Shown: piece by piece, positions 49,701 to 63,000 of the stretch
Layout of the letters: every line of letters starts with the position of its first letter
How positions within the stretch are numbered: the first letter of the stretch is position 1
From: Anseranas semipalmata
Lineage: Eukaryota; Chordata; Aves; Anseriformes; Anseranatidae
Reading direction: 5' to 3'
DNA length: 64,000 bases
Assembly (NCBI GenBank): GCA_013399115.1
Contig: VXAA01000924.1
Location: forward strand, 26,059-90,058
Notes under the pieces: model-generated
What the model was told of the DNA's origin: nothing
The model's input: the letters and a program-made list of their open reading frames with translations, nothing else
Database searches by the model: none
Made by a program: the position numbers and the translations under genes

Positions 49701-52539
49701 TTCAGTGAAGATATTTGGAACACCATGTGCTTGCAAAACTTTGCACAAACCATTACATAGCCCAAACAGCCAGACATACCTCCTCCTTTTCCACCTCAGT
49801 GCACATGCACACTTACATTTAAAATGTCTCTTCAAAAATCTGTTTATCCATAACACATGGATCCCAGTGAGCTCATCTGCTGCCTTGGCTTATCTGTACG
49901 CCCTGTGGTCCTCCTCAGGTGAGTGTGCCTCAACCCTCAGACTGCATTTACAAAACCTACTGGTAAAAAGAGAGCTACTTACAGAGGGCTCCCAAATACA
50001 TAATGATAGGGACATCTTTGTCACTTCCCCATAGAACAGAGCATGCTGTCCTGTTAGAGCTCCACTTTGAAGGCAAGTGAGGAGAGAGCCCTCTTTATTC
50101 AGGGCCTCACCTGACTTCTACAGAGTACAAAAACAAGACCTCAGCTGTGCTTTGCACATGACCTATGGTGCAAGAAAACCAAAGATGACTTTGTCCTGGG
50201 CAACAGTCATTATTTCTGATCCTTCCCTGGGAGGCAAGTATATATCTATGGCGTCATCTTGCCTCCCATTGTACCCCAGGGAAGAACATTACCTCCTGAA
50301 TTCCCCATCATGTAAGTCCTGTACTATATATTTAAAGGCAGTCCTTTGAGCCTCTGGCATGCCTGAACCCCAGAGGAGTCTCCAGAGGAGGACTGAGGGC
50401 ATTCCCATAGTCTTGGGCCAGTCAGGTGAACCAAGCCTGTGAGGGTGGGTCCAGGTTTCCCACTCCTACCTGGGCTGTCTAGTATGCACAGGCAAGTCTT
50501 GTGGGAACATTGGGAAATAATAGTAGACCAGGGTCTGGCTTTGACCCAAGTCATTATTTTTGCCATTTTTTTTGTCATTTTTTTTTTATATCTTTAAGCC
50601 CACATACTCCTTTTGATGCGAGGCAAGTTGCATAATTATAAGAGGGGTTGGCAATGTCTCCTACACAAAGCTGCATGCCGATGGTCACAGGGTGTAGATT
50701 ACAAAGATGAGTCGGTGTGAAATGAAAAGGATCTGTAGCTGCTCCAAGCATTTATAAAGATGCCATGCCCCAGCTACACACTGGGGCATCGTGGTGCCCA
50801 GCAGCGGTGAGGTGGTGAGCAATGCAATCACTGAGGGATGCTCAGCACAGGGGAAGCTTTGAAGGATCAGTTTTGGGGGGGACCTTAAACTGATGTAGAC
50901 ACAGCCCCTTGGAGTCTGCTCAGCACATGCTGTAGTAAGGACAAGAGTGCAATTATGCTTGCAGGACCAGAGGCAGAGGCACAGTATATATGGCATAGAT
51001 GCTAGTGAAAGGAATGCAGCACCTTCCTTTGTTGAGCCAGCTGCCAGTGTTCACTCCCTTCTGGGGGTCCAGCACATAAGCCTTTGCAGATCTGTCCAGT
51101 TACAGTGCCCATATCCTTGGTCTCATCCCAGCTGTTAGGATGTAGAGCTATAGGATGAGTTGACAAGGTTAGAGCCATAAGTTCAAATCACTATTCAATG
51201 TGAACAGTTGCATAGCACAGTCACTCAGCTTTTTTTATTGATTTATTTTTCTTGCATGGGCATCAGAGGCATGAGTCCAAAGTTTTCTATTGAAATATTC
51301 AGTTTGGAAATTACTGTGGGGAGGTCTTGACTGACATGGACTCATGCACCCTTGCTAATGATTTCCCTTTAAAGCCCCAATACAGAAAGCAAAAGGTTAA
51401 TTAAAGGTAGTTAGGGGCAGAAAAATATTGTTTCAGAAAGCAATGTGTAATGACAGCTTAGACAGTTTAATGATTTAACTGCTTTCGGGAAGAACCAGTC
51501 CTCAGGCTGCAGTCTTTTGGGTTGAACATATTTTTCAAAACCCTATCAACACCTCCTGGGTGGCATTTGGTGCCTCTCAGAATTGGGTATATGGGCCATG
51601 TGTGTAATAACGATATATTGCATTTATTGAGGCAGATTACCGTTCCTGAAAACTTTCAGTGCTATTGTGCTTCTCTACTCTGTGACATACGTGTTTTACT
51701 GACTTCAGCATATTTAGCAATTCTGTGTGTCCATTGCTGCACTAGATAGTCTTTTCTGGTTACAGAAATTCATTTTCAAAGGTACTTCAGCTTTCATGCA
51801 TGGAACAGAATCTAGATTGACAGGAGTTAAAAATTCTATCCATTTAAAAATAAAAAAGGAGGAGCAAGGACTGTATTGGTAGATATCTAATTCTGTCTAG
51901 ACAAAGAATGAAAGCTGCCAAAATAGTTTGGGGAGCATTTTATTTGTAACATTCTGATCTAGTTTATGACTGGATAACCTTGTGACCAAGGTCAGAAATT
52001 TGACTTGAGAGTCTTGTATAAGACATCCTAGTCCATTTGTTTAGATCCAACCAGTCCCAAAATCAGTCTAAACATTTTTTCCTGATTTTCCTATAAGTCT
52101 CTATATTTTCAATAACTGTAAGTCTCCTTTGCCAGTAGGGAGAGTTCTCATGATATTTAGATATGTCTGTGTAATCTGAACCTCATCATCACTTAGTACA
52201 CATGTTTCTTCACTCTTGCAGAGGGAGTGCATGGCAAGATGAAGTGGCCTGTCCACAGTATAGAGAAGATAGCTCCACGTGAAAGATGAGTGGCTGGGAG
52301 ACATGAAGGTGGAGGCAATGCAGACCCATAAAACACTTTTTACCACTAAAGTTCCAGAAGAATTATTAATGATTCTTGATTACACTGCAGAAAAGTTCAA
52401 GGTGAGGTGATGGGTCAATGTTGCAAAACTGAAGAAGCTAAAGAAAGCAGATTTATGCGCTTTTAGTCAGCTGAATTAGACAAGGGAATTAAGTGCAAAG
52501 ATGGATTTTCTCCCCTCCCTGTGTTTATAATAGTGAATT
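46800..52539. other. AT-rich non-coding DNA
   Basis: No gene recognised. It has A/AAT/CAA-type short tracts at 47106-47118 and 48676-48703. A short imperfect hairpin (TGTCATA 48191-48197, TATGACA 48209-48215) lies in a region with repeated ACAATATCA. Frames of up to 141 codons (49609-50034, plus) look like chance. Confidence 0.5.
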
Positions 52540-52558
52540 AAAAAAAAAAAAAAAAAAA
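52540..52558. repeat. A19 homopolymer
   Basis: Uninterrupted A run. Confidence 0.9.
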
Positions 52559-53734
52559 GAGGCAGTTTCTTCTTGCTACTCTGCTTACAATATATTTGTC
52601 TGCTGCATGTTTTATATACTATATTGAACAGAGTGAGTAAATATAAAATCCATCCCTTTTTTTTTCATCTCTTATTCTCTTTGCACAGGTCTTACAGGTC
52701 TTTCTCTCAGCTGCTTTTTTTTTTTTTTCTTGAAAGTGAGAGCACACATATAAATATGGGCAAGGAATATAAAAAAAAAATGTGGTCAATGATCAGTATT
52801 CATGACTATGAAGCACGGTCTTTGAAAATGCCAATGAGATGTAAACATATCAATAAAACAGCAAGTTCTCATCTGCCTGCCCTCTAGTCCCCAGACTGTG
52901 CAAAAGGAAGGTTACTGCATCTGTGAGGGGTTTGCAAGGAGAGTCTTCCTTTCCCAGCTGACTTCATGTGTTTGTTTATTGAAGTCAAAGCTCTTTCAAC
53001 TGCTCCACAGCATCAGGGAAGAGAGGACCGATGGGGACAATAAATTAAATCTTCTTGAGTAAGTGTGAATGGCACATGTGTAGTGTAAGGAAAGGAAATT
53101 GGGTCTAGGATGCACTGTACAACTGAGCCTGTTCAACATCCTGCCTGGGGATGACACACCTGACACACTTCTACACACAGATGTCATAAACTATAAAATG
53201 CAGTCATTTATGTGAGGAAAAGGTTGTCAGATTCCTGTCTAAAATATACAGTTCTGCATAAATATACAGACTTCAGTTCTGCACAGCTCTGGGAAAGATC
53301 CATTCTCCTCTCTAAGCATAGCAGACAAAAGTGGGTGTAACTTTCATGCCAGCAAGAAAGAGTGAGGAGGTCTAACAGGAAAATCATCTAATGAAAAGTG
53401 AATAATGTAAAGGAAAGAGACCCCCCCTACTTTAGCATACACTTTCTTAAATTTGACGGTTAGAGGCTGAAATCCCTCCTGCTCCCTATTATATGATTTA
53501 TTGCTCTCTTATTCCTGCTTTCTGGTCCTATAATATCTATCAGTCTGGGTCAAATTCTGATTTCAGTAATTCAGGTGAAAATTTAGAGCCCCCTGAAGTA
53601 CTCCCGCAAAAAGTAATGGATTTAGTCTGGACACATTGGGTCACAAATTGAACACAGTTCTGATCAATAGCATATACCTGAGATCCATCAGTTCTAGGAT
53701 TTTGAAGTACAAGTCCTGGTCCCTAGCATCCATC
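52559..53734. other. AT-rich non-coding DNA
   Basis: No gene recognised. It includes a T14 run at 52715-52728. Confidence 0.5.
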
Positions 53735-53875
53735 CAGCTTCATTATTAGTTCTATTTTTATTGTGCTAGGACTCAAAGTATTCTGGGTGCTTTTCAAACC
53801 ACTAGAAGACACAGTGTTTCTCCTGCAGATTGTAGTCTAAAGTAAAAGAGACAAAGGGTGACATGACCAGTTAGA
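53735..53875 (+). mobile_element. relic of an ancient amniote L3/CR1-type LINE 3' end
   Basis: CATTATTAGTTCTATTTTTA, then TTGTGCTAGGACTC, then GGTGCTTTTCAAACCAC, then AGAAGACACAGTGTTTCTCC, then CAGATTGTAGTCTAAAGT, then GAGACAAAGGGTG follow the order of a well-known amniote repeat seen in turtles, crocodilians and monotremes: 'TTGTGCTAGGCGCTGTACAA', 'AGACACAGTCCCTGCCC', 'GAGCTTACAATCTAAAT', 'AGACAAAGGGTGG'. The copy is strongly diverged. The exact family name is not certain. Confidence 0.55.
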
Positions 53876-54424
53876 ATGCATAACCCAAGAGATCAACACA
53901 GTAGAGTTTTATCATTAATTCATTTGCTTGTTTTAATTACCATGTTTTTAGCTTGGTTTCCTAAGGAACTGAAGCATAGACAATTATTCACTCAGTGGTC
54001 AGTTATGCAGGGAAGAGTTTTTTGGTCTTTGTTCTTACCTTGTTATGCACCTGAGGCTCCAGTCAGGTAACATCTCCTGTGGAGAAGCACCAGTGTCTTA
54101 AAAGTGTTGGGTTCATGTTTCAGCCTTGGTATAATTTAATTAAAAAGTCAGTTGACAGTGAGACATACACCCATTCAGGCTTCATTAATTCTGTGAACAC
54201 TGAATCTGACATTCATAAACAAATTGATCTTACCTCTCTGATTTTCTTCCCATGGATCAGTTCCCACATCCTTCTGCCCATTCACACTCATAACCCAACT
54301 TTACACTCAGTAACTTCTCCCTTCCTACAGATAATCTACCCCAGAAAGGCACAGTTCACTTGCAAGAGTAACAAGATTTAATCAGTGTCCTACGCAGTTT
54401 AATTTATCTCTGGAAAGGAGGATG
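53876..54424. other. AT-rich non-coding DNA
   Basis: No gene recognised; the frame at 54079-54381 (100 codons) has no motif. Confidence 0.5.
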
Positions 54425-54450
54425 AAAAAAAAAAAAAAAAAANTTTTTTT
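54425..54450. other. A18-N-T7 junction
   Basis: An A run meets a T run at a single N (54443), an unusual mirror arrangement that probably marks an assembly join. Confidence 0.9.
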
Positions 54451-57400
54451 GTTTTGCAACAACAGTAGAATACCAGAACAAGACATATTTGAAAAGTTTG
54501 ATGGCACTGCTGGTGACCCAGTGCAGAGTTCCTAATGCTTTCAGTGCCCCAAACTAGGAGGACCACACAATAAAGAGCACAAGGAGCCATCAGACAAGTT
54601 CCTGCATGCACAGGCTGTTAATCCCCCACCCAGACACTGAAGTCAGGGACTACTAAACCTGATCCTGTGCTGCAGAATAAACTAGGATCTCAGCAGTATG
54701 GCAGAGGAGAGGCATATCTGGAAGAAAAGTGCAGATGCATACAGATCAGTCCAGGGAAAGGCATTCCACCCAGAAAAAAGTGGTCTTGTCCAATGTCCTG
54801 GCAATAGTAGAGTGTCAGCCACAAAGGAGAGGCAGTGGGATTGGTGTCAAGAGCTAGGAGCAAAGGCCAGCCATGTTCACCTACTGAAGGAGAAAGTATA
54901 TGTTTTTTCTCAGCCGGGCTTAGTCAGCAAGAGAGAAATGGGCAAAGACAAGGGACCAGCAGGAGCACTGAAGGAGAAAGCAGCTGAGAAGGTGGAGACG
55001 TTAAAAATGAGGCTGCTTGAGCCCAACAAGTCATAAGTTTTTGTTTTTGGAATATTTGCATGTGATTGTGTTCACTGGTGGTGTCAAACTGCTCCTATCT
55101 TGCTCCCCTTATAGCAACTGGTAAGGGTGTGTATGGAAGATGCATGAATCTGCAGATCTCCTGTGGGCTTTAATGAGGAGGTAGAATGGAAAGAGGCAGG
55201 AGAGCCCCTCCTGTCCTTTGATAAAACCATACCAAACACCCATTACTAATATCTTCTAAGCCTTTCATAATAGCTGGAACAAACATTTGCATCTGCAGCA
55301 TAAACGATCAGTGCAAACCCTCATTTTAAAAGTATTCTTCCTCCCTCTTTCCGCTTAGTTGTAAAGTTGTTGCTCATAGTAGGCAGACGATTCAGGCTGT
55401 TTTCTTGTGGAGCAAGGAGAGGCAAAAATAGCTGGAACTGATTGAGTTGTGTTATGTCTGGTCCTGTTTTTAATTTGAGACAAATACAAACAAAATGAGA
55501 GAGAAAGAAATATTGAAAATACAGTTCTTGTCACATGCACTTCCAGGTTTGCAATGAAGGCTGCTGAACACAAACATACAATTTACCTTCTCTTTATAAT
55601 TTTAAGAGATTTCTACCAAGTTGATAATACCCTTTCTCCCCTGCTTTGCTGCCCTGTCTCTTCACCTCCTCTGAGACTACAGGTGGGCAAGTGGATGTGA
55701 AAATTAATGACTGGGCAAATAGCATTTCCTTCTCTTCCCTCCCTTCCTGGTGATTTCTGGCCCATCCATCAAGAGCAGTACATGGTCATTCAGTCCTTGA
55801 AGACATGCAAACCTACAGCAGAGAACAAGATCAGGAACTATGCAAATGTTATTTTTTCTAGTCAGTTACTAGTTGTGGCTGAAGCAGGGGCCCAGTGTGT
55901 TCTCCTCAACCCCACTAGCTTTGTCTGCATGGTACCGAGTAGATTATAACTGCAGCTCAAGGGGAACCCACTGGTAGATATGCATGGGGCAGTGCAGGGC
56001 TATGCAGACACACTCGTTTAGGCCCTGAAAGCAACAGAACTTTGTTACTTCAATGCTTGGCTGAAGTTACTACACTTCATGGAGGAGCAGGCTATAGCAG
56101 GTTGCAAGGGACAGGCTACTTATGTGCATATGTGGTTTCCAGCTCCAGATATGTTACAGCCACATAGACATGGTTATAAGAGGCTTGCAGACCTCAACCA
56201 TTGTCCACCTGCTCTAGGCATCTTTTCAGTTTGGGGGTTTATTTCCAAGCTGAAAAAGGTGGGGGGTTGTAACAGAGGTTATTTGTATGATAAAAAAGAG
56301 TGGAGAATAATGATGTGTAAGAAGGAACAGCTCCAGGTGTTTAAGTTTCCTATCATACGGGTTGTTCTGAACCTAGCTAATGCTGGTGGAAATGCAACAT
56401 GTGTCTGTGTTCCCCAATTTGGTCAGGGTGCTTATCACAGCTATGACAACAAAAGCCCATGGTAGTTCCAGGAGAGAATATAGATGCCTACCATGATGGC
56501 AAATCTACTTTCCTCAAGACACTGTTATCTCATAACCAAACATTGTCAAATGTGTTAGCAGATTAAAATCTGAACTTCAAATTGCCATAAATAGGATGAT
56601 TAAAATAATATAAACTCCACTTCCACATTTCTGGTGGAATGTTGCAACTTGTAAAGCTGAAGCCCTGAGAACTCCTTCATAGCAGTTCTGGTAACTGAAG
56701 CAAAAACCACACAGAAAGATGAATGCAAACAAGATTACTAACTTTTATTATTCAATTGTATTTAGTACATTTGAGCAAGAGCCTTAGTTTCATAAACACT
56801 TTGGGGTCTGGTTAGTTAAATGTCAAAATGAAGGGCTTGAGCACTGTAGAGAAAAACTGTCTGACAGCTCTCTCATTGCAATCCTGACCGTAGATACACT
56901 GCATTGGTGCAAAACAAACATGCACAGGGGCAGTTTACTCTCTCATTTTGCATAATGAAAGTCCTGCCTTGCCTCACCATTATGAATAATCTATGCTTGT
57001 GCAAATTTTCCTGTGATAGCCAGGCCTTAAAGATCAAGACACATGAGCTCTGGACATCATTCCAAGCACGCTGAGAACTGGCAGAGTCTGTTGAGTTGGA
57101 CTATTTAGTGTCCACTATAGGGACTTTCTTGATTACCTGTCATTACTGCTTTACAGCAGGTTTATGCTGCAGCCAAAGCTGTGACCTCAGCATCGCCTAA
57201 GCATCTCCATATTTACCTTATAATAGCAAAGCTGGCTATGCAGTGAGGACTTCTGCAGCAATATGTGGTTTAGTGTAGGCTGTAAGTCTACCTGGGACCT
57301 GAGGAAAGTACTTGGAAAGCCAATATCAATATTCAACTGCATTTGGTAAAGCTAGGTTGGGTGTTTACAAAACCTTCCATCATGTCTTTGACTGCAACAT

Positions 57401-59360
57401 AGATGGATTTCAGAGCTAGAGCCCTTGAGCAGTACAGCTCTTGAGGAGTCTCTGCATAGTAAATGTAAAGCACATTTAAATAATACTGTTGTTCAGATGT
57501 TGATTAAATAGTCCTAGCAGAAGTAATTACAGTTTTTCACGCTATGAAAACCTTTATTTCCAGATCTCAGCCACTAAGATATAAAAGTTTGAAGAAATTT
57601 TGGCCAGAATATGCAGCATAGGCCAAATTAAAGCTGAACAGTGTTATTGATCCTCTCTCAAGCAACATTTTGCATATCTGTGTTCCAGTCCCAATCTGTC
57701 AGACAGTTTTCAGACATTAAAATTTTCTTGGCACTGCAGCCATCCATAAACTCTATATCCCTCTGTGGAACATAGTTTTAAATTGGTTAATATTTCATTC
57801 AAGTCCTCTTAAGGTAATAGTTACCACTTGTATACAAAATGAGGATCCAATATAAAATGCTGAACCTCCCTTCAAAAAGGAGAAAGTCCACCCCAGATGA
57901 CATTAAAATGCATAACTAAGATTCTGCTTCTTCTAGTGCTCTAGAATGACTCATCGTTCTCCCCCGCTTTGTTCATGTACATGTCTGGGTGACATTTATT
58001 GCTATCTGCTTTACTTGCAGTCAGATACTAGTTCCAGTGACAGTCCTTTCCCATCTGACTTTCCTATTATGTGTACATTTGGGAAAAAAAGACACATCTT
58101 GTTGTGTTTGTAAAGAGCCTTGTCACTCAGATTTTTTTCTTTTTGCTCATTGGGCCATCTATCATCTGTTATCAGCCATCTTGAGTGGAATGCAGGGATC
58201 ATGTCACCTGGAAATAGTGAGAAGGGATGAAAGTTATCTCTGCACAGCCTAAGACAAAGTCACTGCAATTGGGAGCATAACCTATCTTCTTGCCTTCTCT
58301 GACGAAAGAACAGTGCTTTCTCCTGACACTTCAAACACCAAATCCACCACTGGGAAGGAAGGGGAGCCCTGAGACCTTGAGTTACTATCTGAGCAGTGCC
58401 CTTAGAAGAGCCCCTTCCTCACACTGCTGTAAATGCCTAGCTAAGAGTTCAGAGCAGAGCAAGAGCTTGCACTTCTCAACTTTGCAAATAACTAGAGGTA
58501 TGAGAGAGAGGTGCTGATGCATGGACTAAAGCAAAGACGCTGGACGGAACAAAGCTTTATTTTGTTCTTAAGTCCTGCTGAGCAATTCCAAAGGGAAGAT
58601 TATTTAAGGTCCTTCAGATAAGAGGTTTAACTAAAAAGAAGAGTAGGTGGAATGTAAAATTTTGTAAGGAACAGATTTTAAATGGCTGCCCTGATCTGGA
58701 AAAGAAGAACCTTTCCTCTTTCAGACTGTTTCAAGAAAAATGATGAGAATGTGGAGGAGGTGCCTGGCACAGTGAGCAAAGGGTGCTGTTAGAGGACCAC
58801 ATTTTCCTGAAAGCTACATTTAAAAATTGTAGGTGCCAATAATTAGGTTCTATGCCTTAGTAAAGGACAATACAGTAGAAGGTACTTCTGGTCCTTCTGA
58901 ATGAACGTAATGGGTCTTCAGAAATTCCCCCAGCTCTATTTGTGACAGGGTACAGATGCTTCCAGCTACCAAAGAGTGAGAAATTCTTGTGAGGTTTGAT
59001 TTGTTCTGCTGCACTAACCTTGCGAGGGGGAAGAATAAAGAGGAAAAGATCTGCCCAGATGCAGGCTGGTTGGAAGAGGCAGAGGGGACCTACAACTTTA
59101 ACTCTGGGAAATGCTTCCACAATGGGGCTGGAGGGCTGGCCAACAGGCATCTTGAACAGGGTTGGTTGCTGGGCTGAAAGCAGGTAAGTGTGGACCACGT
59201 GCCAACAGAGACAGATGATCCTACCCCATCTACCATTGATACCTGAGCGATCTTTGAGTGGTCTGCCAGTAGCCTAGGAGTGGTCTCAGTCACTGCTGTA
59301 ACATGCATCTTCCTGAACAGCATGGGAACACCATAACAGGACCTCTTGGAGTATGTTTTA
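54451..59360. other. non-coding DNA, no gene supported
   Basis: Plus-strand frames at 54698-55036 (112 codons) and 56079-56465 (128 codons) are the longest. Neither shows a domain, signal peptide or splice context that I can support, so I treat them as chance. No repeat was recognised. Confidence 0.45.
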
Positions 59361-59365
59361 AACAG

Positions 59366-59437
59366 ACACACACACACACACAAATATATACATACACATG
59401 TACTTGCATATATATATACATATACTTGCATCCTGAG
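59366..59437. repeat. (AC)n with alternating TA/CA purine-pyrimidine tract
   Basis: An (AC)8 run (59366-59382) passes into long alternating TA/CA sequence to about 59428, with ACTTGCAT repeated twice. The alternation can adopt Z-DNA. Frames through it on both strands (up to 208 codons, minus 59090-59716) are microsatellite artefacts. Confidence 0.85.
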
Positions 59438-60053
59438 ACAGAAATATTCAAGCCCCCACATGTCAAACCATGTCCCAACACCCCTGTGCCAGCAAGCCAT
59501 CAACTCTCCTGTTCCTAAGCAAACTGGATTACTGTTTGGTGGAAGGACTGATGGAAAACATAATGAGAAGAGATGACTAGGAGAGAATAACTGTTTCCTG
59601 CCATCAACAGCAGTGAGAGTGACACCTGAAAAGTCATCCATTAACCCATAAGAACAGATGGCATCAGACAACACAGGATGTATATAGCCAGACTTCTCAG
59701 GCTCACCTCTGAGCACTCAGGGCAACTTGAGAAAAAATCAAAAGCTGAAGTCTCAACAATAAGGCACACTGCTTTGCAGGGTGAGTCACTCAGCAGAAAG
59801 CAATTAGCAGCTGGTTTTAAGTGGGAGCCTGCTGCTTTCTTAAATGACCTATTACGTGGAAGGATTTTGTACAAGGGTGAAATTCAGACATCAAGAAAAA
59901 CTTTGATTTCTCTTTTATTTGCTTCAGGACAGCAGAAAAAAAAATGTATATATGTACCTTATCAACAGTGGTGAGCGAAGAAAGAACAGAAAAATCATAC
60001 CTCACTCTTTGCACAATATGAGTTTTATACTCCTGAATCTTAGCGTCACTGGA
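59438..60053. other. non-coding DNA
   Basis: No gene recognised; overlapping frames run on both strands only. Confidence 0.5.
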
Positions 60054-60084
60054 AAATAAATAAATAAATAAATAAATAAATAAA
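60054..60084. repeat. (AAAT)n microsatellite
   Basis: About seven perfect tetranucleotide units. Confidence 0.95.
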
Positions 60085-63000
60085 GGGATTGCTTTTAACA
60101 GTAAGGCTCTCTTGAAGTGAGCTTTTTGAATGTTAATTAAAATGTACAGGTGCATGTAACATGCCAACACAATATTAAACCACTATGAGACTCAGCGAAG
60201 ACTTTGTTTTGAAAGGCAAATTGACCTTTTGTCTTGGTTTCAGATGGACATGTTCCTTCAATGGCTTACAGGTACTTCCCAGGAAAAGTTTCTTGTTTCT
60301 AACAAAGTAAGTTCTGTATATCTCAAACTTTGATTTAAATGCACCCCTAAAATACTGCTAGCACAAATTTCTACTTCAAGTTCCTCTTTGATTTCATGTT
60401 TAAAGGAAATCAAAACCTGCTGGAAGAGTTGTGTATTGTGGTTGCAAAGCCCCACGCACCACTGAGAAGAACTTAAATATTCCAAATGTGATATTGGAAC
60501 TGCAGCACATAACCCAGAATCTAACACAAGCAGACAAAGTGAATTGATAAGACTATTTTTATTCTGCACCCTTTTTTTTTTCAGTCTGGCTAAACAATGA
60601 TACAGTCACTTAAATAGCATGACAGATTTTTTTTTGAATGAACTTATTCAAAGATAACATTATTGCATCAAGAATATGTAGCTCTCATGCAGAGAAAACA
60701 ACCAACCAAAATACTATCCAGTTGGTCCAGTGGCTGCTTTTTATGAGTATCTACTTCCTCATCAGGTGAGTTGGATGTATTCAATTCGATCATCCATTTC
60801 TATTGATTGAAAAGACACATTTCCAATTACATACAGTTATTTGAGATTCTAGCACTGACAGATTAGCAACTAAAGACTTTGGCGGGGGGGGGGGGGGCTT
60901 TTTTAATTAAGATCTCTCTATGAGATTACTGAAAAAGGATTTTTATTTATAATAAGAGTCTACGGATGCACAACATTCAAGAAGTGGCTACGATCTCTGA
61001 AGTAGCAACAAAAGTTTAAAAAAAAAAAACAGTGAGCATACAAGAATATAGGCAACTGACTCAGAAGCCAATTTCACTGTGTGCACTATGAAATACTGAA
61101 TGAGGTTCAGACTCAGGATACTGCTATAAGGTGCTTATTGTTTCTCTCCATACTGAGTTCCAGATATCAGTGTCAAGGTTGCCTTGGTGATTTGTTTGCT
61201 AGGCTGAGAGTCTCTGAAATCTGCCTGCAACAGATTTCTCTAAAAGCTGCAGGGAAGGAGGAGAAAAAGAGTATATCTAGGTAATTGATTCAAATCTGTT
61301 ATCTCTGTCAGAGTTATCTTTTAACTGTAAAATCTCCTTAGAAAAAAACTGTAATTTTTTTCACTTTTTCCACATACTAATTTAAAAATGTGATTATGCC
61401 AAATTTTGGTAGCTGTTTGCCACAAAAGGAAAGCATTAACTGAATACTGAATCTCTCAGGTTTTCAAAAATATCTCTTTTAAAAATATATACATATATAG
61501 TGATGCATTACTCAGCCCAACTTGTAAGATTTAATACTTCTAGTAAAAGCGTCTTTGCAAGGCCTCTTCTATGAGATAGTTTCAGCCTCAAATTTAGCAA
61601 AGTAAATGGAGAATCTCAAGGAAAACCATTTTTCTTTATTCCACTTTAAGGTATTCCTACCTGACTGCTGAGAATAGGTCATGGGAAGGTGAGAATAGGG
61701 GTTACAAAAGAGAACCTGGTAGGTTAAAAATACCCCTGCAGAGCTCCAAGACCAACTCACCATCAGATCTGCCTTAATCGCCTAACATATGACCTATGGG
61801 ATGATTTTCAGGTGTTGGCCTGCTTAATGTTGTTTCTTCTGCAGAAAATATCCAGTGGGATGAAATAAGAATGAGCAGTGAGCCCTCATCTGCCTAAAGG
61901 TTCTGGTCTCAGAGCTACTGCCATGGATTATAAAACTCAGCCTGTCCCCAGGTGCTGCAGCAACAAGCAAGCACTGCTTTTCCACTGATCTGCCTTGGCA
62001 GCCCACCTCCTGCTGCCTGCTCTCCACTCGCTCTGGTTGACTTCAAGAGTTTCAACAAAGAAAGCCCTGATAATATGATTCAACAGTGTCAATCTTAACA
62101 TCCATTTTTAATCAGCCCAGCAGAACTCCTTGTCTTAGCAGACCACTGCTAGTGTTTCTCCTGCTGTGCTCCTCCTGCCAATGGGATTAAAAAAATACGT
62201 GTGTACTTCATAAGTAGTCAACACATCAACTTTTTGTGCTTTGAAGGGTTTTGCTTTTAGCAGGAGGTGAGGGAGGGAAACATTAAAGTTGGCTTAAAGT
62301 TTATGCTAAAAAGAGAGTCTTTGGTGTGTAGGTTATACCAATCTGCCACATTTCAGCTTGCATTTATATTTGGCTCAAACCCCACTGGTATCGCTTTTTG
62401 AATGTGTTCCTTCACTTGTTGTCATCCAGAACTGGATCTAAATTACTATTATTTACTTTTAACAAATGAGGCATTCCCCTCTTCTCACTCACTCTGAATG
62501 TCTGAGAGTACTACATCCAGACAGCTTGCTTCTTACTGATACAGTTGGACTTTCCTTTGGGTAAGGACATTACCAGTACAATCTCTCATCGTCTTTTGCA
62601 GGCTGATCTGCTGTTACAGAGGAAGCTTTATGCCACTAAAGTGTCAAGGAAGTGTAGGCCCTTGGATTTATGTTTTTAAAACCTGAAAAGGATCAGTGTA
62701 CCTGAAAGATTCTCTGTCCTTTTTCTAACTATATCAAATTGTCTAATAAAAGACATACCCTCTCCTAGGTATTCTTTATCTTGATAATTTATCATGATAG
62801 AGCCTGAATTTAGTCATAATCCCAAAAATAACAGGTCTATTCTTGCAGAAATACTACTTTTTGCTAGGCTTTCACATGAGCAGGGGTGAGGGTCAAATAT
62901 CACTCAACAGACAGCATTTCTGGCTGTTGAGAGCTTCCTCCTGCTGTTCTTGGACACCTTTCTGATTTCTGATTTATAGCACTGAGTTCTGGTCACCCCA

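Noticed and set aside
49609..50034. 141-codon plus-strand frame
   Set aside because: Composition without domain pattern, a competing minus frame inside it, and no recognisable family.
54698..55036. 112-codon lysine-rich plus-strand frame
   Set aside because: Purine-rich DNA gives K/E-rich translation; no family or splice support.
56079..56465. 128-codon plus-strand frame
   Set aside because: No motif recognised; fits the expected tail of chance frames in 64 kb.
59090..59716. 208-codon minus-strand frame, the longest outside the N gap
   Set aside because: Passes through an AC/TA microsatellite and low-complexity flanks; no domain, signal peptide or splice context.
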